From contig NC_135240.1 of assembly GCF_947623445.1 (NCBI RefSeq), positions 28,582,001 through 28,646,000 of the forward strand: 64,000 nt of DNA. Direction: 5' to 3'. Position numbers and translations under genes: made by a program. Shown here piece after piece: positions 47,211 through 59,200 of the stretch. This DNA is from Clavelina lepadiformis (taxonomy: Eukaryota; Chordata; Ascidiacea; Aplousobranchia; Clavelinidae). The notes beneath the pieces were generated by a model. The model did not search any database. It had not been told where the DNA came from and was given only the letters and a program-made list of their open reading frames with translations. The stretch's first letter is position 1; each line of letters starts with the position of its first letter.

Positions 47211-50200
47211 ATGGATGTGGAGAATGACGAAATCGCAAGCGTAAACTCCCAACCAATCGCACAGCAGCCGGCGTGTGTAGTAGCCTGTGACGTGTTAGCG
47301 TGTGACGTGGTAGCCTCACAAGATGTACCGTCGTGCTCTCAGGGTTCAGAGATTGCTGATGTGCAGCTGCTGGGAAAGCAAAGCGATAAAGACGTAGAAA
47401 GCGATAGGACGACTATAGTGGACGACAACCACGATGATGGTGACATTGAAAATTTCGAGAAGACCTCACCCGAAGAGAAGGTCGTGATCGCCAGCACAAC
47501 ATCTTTAAACAAAAAGCGAAGGTACAGTTTGGGAGCAGAGCCTAGCGCTCTTGGTGGCGAGTCTCCCTTCGCGAAACGGGCACGAAAGCAAAGTTTTGGA
47601 GGCAAGCACGGGACTGGAAAAAAGCGAAAAGACGCCCTGACCGACGACACAGAAATTCAGAAAATTCTGAAAACTCTCGGTCCGATTTACAGAAGGCGAA
47701 TATTCATAGAACAGCTGAAATCGCGATGGTACGTCATCGCGGGCCCGGGACTGGTGCTGCTCACACTTTTCGTTGTTATTTTTGCCGTGGTGTTTCCGAT
47801 GCTGTCAAAAGTAGTTGAAGTATTTCGACCGCCGCCAGCGATCGAAGCGAAGTTCTCACTGATTAGCATGGAAGGTAAGACAGTCATGCTTATAGCCAAC
47901 AACCTATTGTTCTAGCGCTATGAGTCAATTTAGAACCGGATATAAATTATATTTCGTAGGCATAGATTTGATGAAAGTTGGAGAGGACTGGCCGTCTAAG
48001 AGAGCACACGATTGGTCGGATAATTATCTGATACCTAACTTGACCATAATTTACCAAAAGGCGTCATTCCCTGTGAAAAATATCACAATCGTCGAATTAA
48101 AATTGCATGAAAGTCGAAATCAGGTAGAATTAACATAAATTGGTTCAATGGAATTTGACGAAAGGAAGCTTAATAATAAGTTTCAATCATCACTGATGCG
48201 CCACAGATCTTTTACACTGCCGCCAGTCTTGTTGAAGTAATCACACAAACTCATCAATAGAATTGACGAGCGGGAGAGTTTTCTAAACCTTTTTGCTTAA
48301 AAACAGCGAATAACGGACGTTTTTTACTCGGTCTCTAGCATAATGCTTTCGGAAAATACTTGAGAAATTTGATTTATATTTTATCCTGCTGTTGCCCGCT
48401 GAAATTTACGCAGGAAAATTTGAAATTTTTATACTCTTACATTCCAATGCAAGTGTCATGCAAACATAAACGTAATTTTCTTGTATGATGTCACTATTCC
48501 AATTGTACGTGTCATAATGACCTTATATTTGCAACATATTTTTGGCGATAAACACAAACATTGTTACGAAAAGTTCTTTCATAAATTCTTTATTAGTTTT
48601 TTATTGTATTATTATGTCCTCGACTTATGAACGAGTCTCGTTCCGAACGATCGTTCGTATGCTGAATTGTCCGTAAGTTGAATACGAAAGTTGAATACGA
48701 AATATACAACCATAGGTTCGTAGTTTTACTAGAACGTTCCAGAAGCTGCGTGTGCTACAAACCGAGTTAAAAACAATGGCCTTTGTCATTTGCAGCTTTC
48801 TACCCTCAAACTAAAGCGAGATAATAGCAAACCTGTTCGAACACGGCGGGCGCGGAGTGAAAAGATCTATGTGTGTTACATTTATGTGCGTGGGTGACAT
48901 ATGACATGTGACGATTGCTTGCAGATCACGAAAAGGTCAATTTCCCTGGAAGCTCCGTTGATCATCGAGTACGTCGTCTATCCGAGTGAAGATAAGGCCG
49001 ACCACGACGCAACTGAACCAACTTTGAAGGTGATCGTGGGAAACGTCCGCAAGCTGCTCATCAAGGAAAGTTCTTGGAAGGTCGACCCGAACACGATCGT
49101 TTTAAAGCAGGGTGCCGAGGAAGTCCGGGCTTCTTCAGCAAGAAGCTTTCTCGCCTCTGAAATACCTCCAGTGGAACTTTACATGGAAGTCGACGTCACT
49201 TTTCGACGGAGAAAATCTCCCGTGACAGATTGTACGAAGATGGACCTACCGGAAGGGGGCGATGTTGAGCCCTACGAATGCAAGTTGAAGCAGATATTTG
49301 AGCCGGGGACAATCTGCTCATTCTCATGCGAAGATGCCTACGTCATGGTGGGAAATCGAGAGCGGATTTGTTTATCCAGCGGGGTCTGGAGCGGAGTTGA
49401 CGTTGACTGCATAAAACTCTGTCCCACTCTTACCCCTTTACATAATGGGTTCATCACGCCATATAGCTGCATCGCCACAAACGCCACCGTCGCACCGGCC
49501 ACCAGGTGCATCCACGGCTGCAAAGAATACTTCCGCCTCGTCGGCTCGATGCAGCGAGTGTGCCAAGATGATGGGTTATGGAGTTCGTCGGCGCCGGTTT
49601 GTAAGCGAAAGTGCCCGCCACTACAAGCGCCACAAAATGGTGGCATGAAGCCAGGACAGTGCGAAGAAATGGTGGAAGGTGACGCATGTACTTTCTCCTG
49701 TGATCAGTCGTTTGTTCTGCAAGGAGAAACTTCGGCGAGCTGCGACAGTGACGGGAGGTAAGTCTCTAAGCTCATAGACATCAAATATAATCAAAGGAAT
49801 ATTTTTGATCACGGTGATGCTTTATACCTGGACTTATCTGTTTTTTGCAGGTGGACCGAGGACGTACCAGTTTGCAGAAAACAGTGCAAGACCCTTGAAC
49901 CTGTGACGTATTCGGACGTACACCCTCCAGTATGTGCGCATTCATCGCTGTACGAAGGTATGACGTGTGCCTACACCTGCCACGGCGGGTATCAACTGGT
50001 TGGCAGCAGTTCACGAAACTGCGATTCTTCTGGAAATTGGTCAAATAGTGCGCCCACTTGCGTGAAGACCTGCGAAGTGCTACTTGAGCCACAAAATGGC
50101 GTCATTACACCAATTTCCTGCACAGTTACGTCATCACTAGGTGGGGCGAAATGCAGTTTCTCGTGCGATGCTGGATACACACTGAGAGGTTCAGAAAACC

Positions 50201-53200
50201 TGACCTGTCTTTACAACGGCGGCTGGGACAGAGATACGCCGGAGTGTGTTGCTCAGTGCCCGGGGATGGCGGCCCCTGAAAACGGCGATCTGCTGTGTTC
50301 TGGTACCACAGCCGAGTCGACGTGCGCGTTATATTGTTTGTCTGACCACCGCCTTGTCGGCGCCAGCTACGTCATATGTCAGTTAGATGGGAGCTGGTCG
50401 GAGCCTCTGGGTAATTGCGTCATCACCTGTTCGAAGCTTTCAGCTCCAGACCACGGTGGTATTGCTCCAGATGAATGCAGACTCATCGAGAGCACCATTG
50501 GACAAAGCTGCTCGTTTTGGTGCCATTTGTCCTACGGGTTCGCAGGGTCTAGAGTCCGCTCTTGTCTGGAAAACGGATCTTGGTCGGGTGTCGCCACCAC
50601 TTGCGAGTTGGAAGAGCAATACATGGTCGTTCTTGACTTGGGGCAATTAAAAGTTTGTTTAAGCAGCGAAGATGAGAAACTAAATGCACCAATCAAACGA
50701 AACTTTGATGACTGTGAAAATGAAGAAAGAAATCTTTGGTCCATTGCAGATGAAAAACTTTTGAAGCATTCTCGGAATGGTTTGTGCATCGGTTTCGAGC
50801 AAACAACCTATTTATCCAGACTCGTATTTCTTGAGTGTGATGAATTGGATCCCATGCAAATATGGGCCTGGCCTATGGTGGCCGGAGAGCAATATACAAT
50901 CAAATTACGTGACTTTCCACTCTACATCTGGTATGGATATAGCACCTCTCCGTATCTCCTGGCTACTGATGAACCTCTCACGTTGACTAAGTGGCTGCTG
51001 TATCGTCACGCATCGCTTTCCTTTTCTAGCTTTTACGGAGCAATGAACGACGGCAGGTGTCCCAGCTTGCCAATCCTGGCGAATGGAAGGTGGGCGCCAA
51101 ACACTTGTGGACTCGGCGACACCGCGTCAGGCACACGCTGCTCATTTCTATGTACACCCGGGTACGAAACAGAATCGGGGAAATCGACCGCGTTATGCTC
51201 CAATGGCCTCTGGGAAGGAGAAGAATCCCCGCGGTGCGTCCGGTCTTGTGTCGCTTTCAACGCGTACTCGATGCGAAACGGCACAATCTCACCTTCTTAT
51301 TGTACTTCGAGTCCATACGTGAGCAGGGGCACGATCTGCACCTTCAGGTGCGAGGATGGCCACGAACTTGTGGGTGAAAAGAACGCAGCTTGCTTGTTAA
51401 ACGGCCAGTGGAGCTCAGACGTGCCAGAGTGTCATCGTAGATGTTCGCCCGTAACTGTGCCCGCTCGTGGGAGTGTTTCTTCCACAACAACTTGTCCCAA
51501 CACCGACAGCTTACACGAGGTCGGCAATGTTTGTAAACTCGCCTGCGACGATGGCTACGTGGTTCAGGGTTCAGAGTACAGAGTATGTCAAGCCAATGGT
51601 ACTTGGAACGACTCATCTTCAACCTGCATAAGAGCTTGTTCGTCCCCACAGACACCGAATAATGGAGCATACAGCTGTAATGGCGAAAACTCAAAATATC
51701 CAGTTGGAACAACCTGTACTTATACATGCGAGGGAACGCGCTCTCTTTGGCCTTCGTCGGGTGACGTCATCACTTGCTTGTCATCGGGGGTTTGGAACGC
51801 TTCAAGCCCGACCTGTCAAAACTTCTGCGAACCTCTCGCTCCTATTTTAAATGGAACCATTGAACCATCTGCTTGTCTGAATCTAACAAATGAGTCTCTG
51901 CCTAACCAGCAGGTTTGTTACTTTGAGTGTGACCACGACTTCGCATTGAGTGCATCGGGAACCGTCATTTGTCTTGAAGACGGATCTTGGAGCAATTCAC
52001 TGCCATCGTGTCAGGAGGAGAAACATTTCATGATTCAACAAAATTCGAGCAGCGGAAGATTCTGTCTCGCGGTGGAGCATCATCCACATCATAACCAGTA
52101 TGAGGTGGTGCTGCTACCAACCAGCCAGTGCAATTCCTCCGACAGAATGCACTCGTGGTCTCGCACTTCAGCCGATCAGATACGACACGTGGACACAGGT
52201 TGGTGCCTCGCTGTGTCGGGGCCAACGGAATTCGAAGTTCTATATTTACGCGATTGCGACTCAAGCAATCTAAACCAGCGATGGAAATGTCAGTTAGAGG
52301 ATGAAAAACTTGTCGTGAAACTCAGTGCGACTGAATACATGATTTATGGCGGTGTGGGGCCTTCAGCAAGCCTGAGATTGAAAAGCAATGCAAACAACAA
52401 CGAATACACGTCGTGGATTGCGAACGATACCGCAGGAAACGATGGATCCGTTTGTGGGATGACGTCGGAAGGAAACGGGAGATGTCCGAAGTTGATCTTC
52501 CGTGAAGGTGCAACAGTTTCTCCAGCTCTATGCAGGGAAGAGGTTGAAATTGGTGATAGCTGCACGGTCACGTGCCTTCAGGGCTACGAGTTTTTCTCTG
52601 GCGCAACATCAAAGGTCTTGGAGTGCTTAGAGCACGGAAAATGGAGCATCATGGACGTTTTATGCAGTAAACGCAAATGCAATGCTTTAACTTTGCCCAC
52701 TAATGCAGCCGTAAGCGACCCTGATTGCCAAAATTCAAACCAGACAGCGTGGTCGTCGGCCTCCTGTGAGGTCACTTGCAATGCCGGAGTGTACCAGTTG
52801 ATTGAGCCTGGAAACACTGGAACGCTGCGCTGTCTTGGAAACGGAGTTTGGAGTGAAGCAATGCCACAATGTTTGGACTATTGCTCGGCATTTACAGCCC
52901 CGGCAGATGGCGCCATACAACCGTCAGCTCGATGTACCGCCGCTGAAAGCTCAAAACATGGCGACGTCTGTCGATTCTCATGTTCCGCCTTGCATTCTTT
53001 GTCCGGCTCCGAGTACTTAAAGTGCCAAAACGGGACCTGGAATACGACCGCACCAACATGCTCGCTTATCACTGGCTCAAATACATGCACGGCGCCTTCC
53101 GCTCCTAACTATGGTCGGGTTGTCCCCATCTCTTGTTCATTCAATGGAGCTTCAGAAAATGAAACCTGCAGCATTGAATGTGTGCTGGGATTTGCCGTTG

Positions 53201-56200
53201 TCCCTTTGCGAGATGTCATTTCAGTCTGTAGAGCGGATGGAACCTGGAGCTCGCCCTTTCCCACTTGTAAGAAGCTTTGCCCAAATATAGATGCACCAGC
53301 GTATAGTTCGGTCCAACCAGAGCGATGCAGAAGTGGCGACAACATTCCTGGGGACGAGTGCTTGGTGGTTTGTGATAAGTTATACGCGCTAGATGACGCT
53401 GCTGTGCTAACCTGCGAGGACAATGGGCAGTGGGATCGAGTTGCTCCTCAATGCATTCGTCGGTCGCAGTTTCTCATCGCAAACGACACTTTCTGTGCTT
53501 CGGCGACAAATGAAACTGACCAGCGCATCATCACCAAAGATTGCGAGTTTGACGACAACTACCAGCGCTGGGAGTGGGTGGACAACCGCAAGATACGAAA
53601 TGTTGCCAAACAAAAATGTTTGGTTCCTGAAACCGAAACTTCTTACGCTCCTCTCATTCTCCTTGCTTGTCAGGATGTGGAAGAAGCGTGGGAATGCCCC
53701 TTTAACGAGAATCTGCCTCAAGAAATCGTCTTCAAAGATCTCTTGATGGCGCACTCCTATGGAGACATTGAACACTTATTTGTGGTGAATGAAAATGAAG
53801 AAGAGGAGAGCTGGAAAACAAAACGCGGGACGCAGTTTTCGTTTCTGGATCAAGTTTTTTCAGGAAGCGCGTGCTTGTTTCGGACCACTCGAAACTGCCC
53901 GTCCTTGCCTGAGGCGCACGGCGGTTACACTGATGCCGGCTGCAGTTCTCCCAATAGTGACGTCACAACAGGTAGAGTGTGTCGTTACTTCTGTAATAAT
54001 GGATATAAGCTAAGTGGACAGCCGGCGAGATTGTGCTCGGACGATGGCACTTGGAACGACACTTCCGTGTCTACTTGCAAAAAGTTATGCCCAGCGCTGG
54101 AATTACCTGATTTTGCTTCTGTGACGCCATCAGCATGCTCTACAGGCAGCATGGAAGAAGGTGACTCTTGTGGATTTCAGTGCACGTCGGGGTTGTCCAT
54201 GGCTGGTTCACGTGACCGAGTGTGTCGTGCAGAAGGGACTTGGTCCGGGGTCGACGTCATCTGTCATCGTACGTGTCCGCCGCTTAGTCTGGGAGATAAA
54301 CTCGTAGTTTCTCCAACGAGCTGCTCTTCGCTCAACAACACGATGGGCACAATATGCACCTCGTCTTGCTCCAACGGCTTCAAGCTCAGTGGCACGTCGG
54401 TGCGTTCTTGCACAAATGATGGTTCGTGGAGTGGCAGCTCTACGCAATGCCACAGGTCCTGTCCTGCTTTGCGTTCCATCACAAATGGCAGAGTACTTCC
54501 CGCAGATTGCCTCGGGAATAGCAAGAAAGAAGGGGACGCCTGCGTTTTTTCTTGCACAACTGTTTTCGGAATAGATGGAGGTCACATTCGCTCGTGCACG
54601 ACCGACGGCGTTTGGACTGGACAATATCCAAAGTGCCTGAGAACTTGTCAGAACTTGAGAGCGCCCACTAACGGGTTGGTTACTTGTGATCGCGCCACAC
54701 ACTTGGCTGGCGATATCTGCACCTATTCCTGCATCCCTGACTACGTCATCGACGGGCCATCAGCGCGACGAACGTGTCAAGAAACGGGGCAGTGGTCAGA
54801 CAGTGCGCCGGTGTGTGTCCGCGAGCACCAATTCATTCTCTTTCAGAATTCTCCACCGGACAGTTTGTTGTGTCTTCACGCCGTCGACAATCAATCAGTG
54901 ACGATGGAAAGTGAGGACGACTGCCATTTTGACAACGCATCGAGTCGATGGGCCTGGTATCACAAGAGAATGTTTCGGAGCGTCCTGCATGGAACCTGCC
55001 TTGCTGGAAACATCCTTTCGGTAGGAAGTTATCTTGTCTTGGATGATTGTGACGACACTGACCCTAGTCAAAGATGGGATTGTCCTGACGAAGAACGCGC
55101 GTGGTTTGTTCGCCTTTCAACATCCAAAATGTACCCTTTGTTCTCTCACCTCTCAACATACAAGGTTTTGCTGTTTGATGACGACCAGCTTGATTTTGTT
55201 CAGAAGGGAGACGCGAGTATATCGAGTCACACCCAGTGGTATGTCAAGACAGCTCTCTCTGACCGCGTGCCAGTCTGCTCAGCCAAGGAAGTTGATTCAT
55301 GCCCCGGCCTTAAATTGTCCGACAAGTTGATTTTAAGTCCACAAGCCTGCTCAGACTATTCAGTTAAAGTCGGTACCGAGTGTTATTTACATTGCGAGAT
55401 GGGCTATGCGTTAAGTAGGTCAATAGGAACAACTTCTTGCTTAAGATCCGGTCACTGGTCCCACGAGGTGCCTGAATGTGTTCCAGCATGCCGGGCTTTC
55501 ACCATCCCGCAAGCCAGCACACTACAGGCAAGTCCAACATCGTGTACAACCACCTACCAGCATTCGGAGGGTTTCGCTTGTAAATTCTCGTGCCCTTCTC
55601 CCTCAGTGCTTGTCGGCAACGCGGTGTTGACGTGCATGGCGAATAGCAACTGGAATTTTGACCAACCGACGTGCAGAGCAACATGCGCGGCAGTCAACAC
55701 ACTCGCCCACGGGATGATCTCGCCACAGTCGTGCTACGAAGCGGGCTCGAGAGTGCTTGAGGGCACCAGGTGTGTGTACACCTGCCTTCAAAGCGAGCAC
55801 GTCCTGAGCGGCATTAGCGAGCGCTTGTGCACACACACCGGTCAGTGGAGCGAACGGGAGCCGAAGTGCGTGAAACCTTGTCTTCCACATCTACCAGTTA
55901 CAGGAGGAGATGTGCTTCCAGCATCGTGTCTAGAGGAGTCTTCTCTCGCCGACACTGTCTGTGCATTTTCCTGTGACAATGATTTAGTTCGGATAGGATC
56001 GCAATATCGCGTTTGTCAAGCAAATGGCACCTGGTCAGGATCAAAGTCGTTTTGCCAGGCTGGCTGTCCGACAATTCCGCGTGTCTCGAATGGGTCGTTG
56101 AAGCCAGGAACTTGCGAGAAGAGAGCGACCACTCCTGGCCACACTTGCTCACTGACGTGCAGCCCCGGCTTCCATGTTCGCGGAGAGAAAGTCGTCGTTT

Positions 56201-59200
56201 GCCGCGAAAACGGAACTTGGAACGTAAAACTGGGCCAGTGCATACCCATGTGCACGAAGCTGAACAAACCATTGAACGGTCAAGTGCAGCCTCCTTCGTG
56301 TTTGGGCGGAGATCTTTACGAGGGAAGCGAATGCACCTTCTCTTGCGAGCCGAGCTTTATTCTTCAAGGTTCTGACGTCAGACTTTGCCAGAATAACGGC
56401 AAGTGGAGCGGGAAAGAAGCGAGTTGCCGGCTTGCCTGTCCCGCTTTAGGTCTAACTCTAAATGTTTTGTATAATCCACCAGGGTGCGCCAACGATCCTC
56501 AAATTCCGTTTGTCACGTGTGTGACGTATTGCCCTAATGGCATGGCAACTAGAGAAGGTGTGACGAGTATCGTGAGCAAATGCAACGAGAATGGCACTTG
56601 GAGTGAAGCTCCTTTGAGTGAATGCCACCGGAGATGTTATACGCCAGTTATTGAGAATGGCGTCGTGGATTGCTGGACGTCAAGGGGCGATGTAACGTAT
56701 GCTTACGTCACAGGGACGGTCTGCCGTGTAGTTTGCGAAAAAGATCATATTCTGACGTCGGCTGCGCGGTCAGTATGCGAGGCGGACTTGGAGAAACCAA
56801 ACTCTGGTGTGTGGTCCCCGCCGTTGAGTCAGTGCGCTTATGAACCGGATCCAATGATTATATTCAACAGAGTTCGATCGAAATCAGTTTGTTTTGGCGT
56901 GGAAGACTTCAAAGTGATATCGGTTGATTGGAATCAATGCCAAAACGATTCATTCATGACAGGTTGGGTATGGCGAGACAACAACTCCATTAGAAATACC
57001 AAAAACGGCCTCTGTCTTTCGGTTTCTGAGGCGAAACTAAACGTTTATGTAACTACTTCGACGTGCAATGATTCGAACCCCCTGCAGTATTGGACGTGCC
57101 GCGGAGATACTTCTTACGCCCTCACTCTGTCTGGGACCAGCCTGGCTATGACGGTGTCCGCAGCCAGCCTGGGTGGGGTGATCCTGTCAAACGACATGAG
57201 TGTGAGAAACATGATCTACACCTACAACCCAAACTCCGACTCAGGGGTCGGCACCGTCTGTTCCAGGAAAGAAACTGGGACGTGCTCGACCCCATTTCTG
57301 CCGGTTTACGCGCGAGTTGAAGGGGGTGAGTGTGGATTTTCCGGCGCCACCGAAGGGACAGTTTGCCCGGTCATATGCCAGGGCAATAGAATCTACTTCA
57401 CTGAAATTCGATGTTTGTCCAATGGTCTGTGGACGCCCAGCGCGAGTGAGGTCTGCCAAATCAATTGCGACAGGCACCCCGCGCTAACAGGCGGCGCATT
57501 TTTTCTTCAACCGCAATGCAGCGAAGATAGTGTTCCCCCTTTCACCGCTTGCAGCGTTGGTTGTCCAGCTGGATATGTACTGAGCGGAAAACAAACGAAA
57601 ACGGAATGTTTAAGAAATGGGAGTTGGGCCCCGTTGAAGTACGCTTGTGTGAAGTCATGCCCAAAGATTTCATCAGTCGACAACGGCGTGCTAGTTCCAA
57701 GCGTGTGTGTGACAGGGCAATGTATGCTTCGCTGCAACCCCGGATACCGTTTGCACGATTCTGCATCAAGTTTGTGCCTGCCAACAGGGCAGTGGTCAGG
57801 CAAGGAATTTTCCTGTGTCATGGAGGTTCAATTTGTCATTTCAAGTGAGAAGAAATTTAACAACATAGAGTTGTGTCTGGAGGTGGACGAGTCAGAGGCC
57901 GTCTATAAACAGCCGTGCACTTCAGACAAACTTACTCAGCTCTGGCGCTGGTCGTCGCACTACACTTTAGAAAGCGTATTCAATGGACAATGTCTGTCCG
58001 TAAGAAACATCACTTCGGGGAGTAGTTTGTCGGCCACGGTTGCCAGCTCACAATCATCAAACACTGCGCAAGATGGAAGCAACAGTGAGTTTATTGACAA
58101 CAGAAACGGGCCCGGTAACATAATCACTTCAAGTTGTGACCAAACCGACTCCAACCAACGATGGAGTTGCGGCTCCCATCCTGAACATTCTTTTCTTAAA
58201 CTTCTCGAATCTTCGGTGTATTTAGACGCAGACCCGATATTTCGCAGTCAGCTTCATACAAAGTCAGACGGACACTTCGGTTCGCTCAACTGGGACGCCA
58301 GGCGCTATTCGGGTCGGAGAAAAGTTTGCGCGTTCCGTGCAACCGGAGTTTGCCCGCCAGTGCAAGATATCTACGGAGGTTCTGTTTCACCGGCGGTTTG
58401 CAAGACCGGTTTCGTCGTTTTAGGGACCCATTGTCGCTTTTCATGCTCTGATGACTTCACTCTGGAGGGTGAGGATGTGATTATATGCAACAGCAACGGC
58501 AAGTGGTCGAATTTGCCGCCATTTTGTGTTGGGCTGGAACAATGCCCGGAACTCGATCCCGTCAAGCACCTGAGCATCGGGCCGGCATCGTGTGTTGAAG
58601 GTTTGGTGCCTGAGGGCTACAGCTGTCGATTCCTGTGCAGGGACAACACGGTGCTCATCGGCACAACGAGTCTTCTGTGTGGTTCTAGAGGCGAGTGGAA
58701 CGGCAGCTTGCCTGAGTGCAGAGTCACCTGCCCCGCTTTATTTCCTCCCGCAAACGGCCACGTCTCGCCAGCTCAATGCGAGCAGGACAACGTTGAGATT
58801 GCGATAGTTTGCAGTTTTTCTTGCGACCCGGGACATACGATGGTCGGAGGCATGAATCGGACTTGTACGGACGATGGATCTTGGTCGGAAGAACAAGTTT
58901 TTTGCAAACGTTACTGTCCTATCTTAGTAGCGCCAACTAACGGCCTGATTACCCCCACGTCATGCCTGACCAACGACAGCGCTCACGGTACGACTTGTGA
59001 CGTCAGTTGCGACTTCGGTTTCGCCTTGAAAGGTCCGAGAAAGTTGCGATGTAGCGAGGGCAACTGGACGTTGGTGGAAGCAGTTTGTGCGCCAGATATG
59101 TGCGCTAAGTTGGTCGCATTGCCACAAAGCATCGACGCAATTGAATACCGAGACACGCAGAACGGAGCAATAGTTCCCAACACTGTAGCTTTTGTCACCT

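Noticed and set aside
48601-48760. CGACTTATGAACGAG-rich stretch in an intron as a MITE
   Set aside because: Suggestive of known dispersed repeats, but I found no clean inverted ends or target duplication.
54208-54702. Long antisense open frames across the giant exon (e.g. 164 aa on the minus strand)
   Set aside because: They mirror the Cys-rich CCP coding strand, lack family similarity and overlap a clearly real gene.
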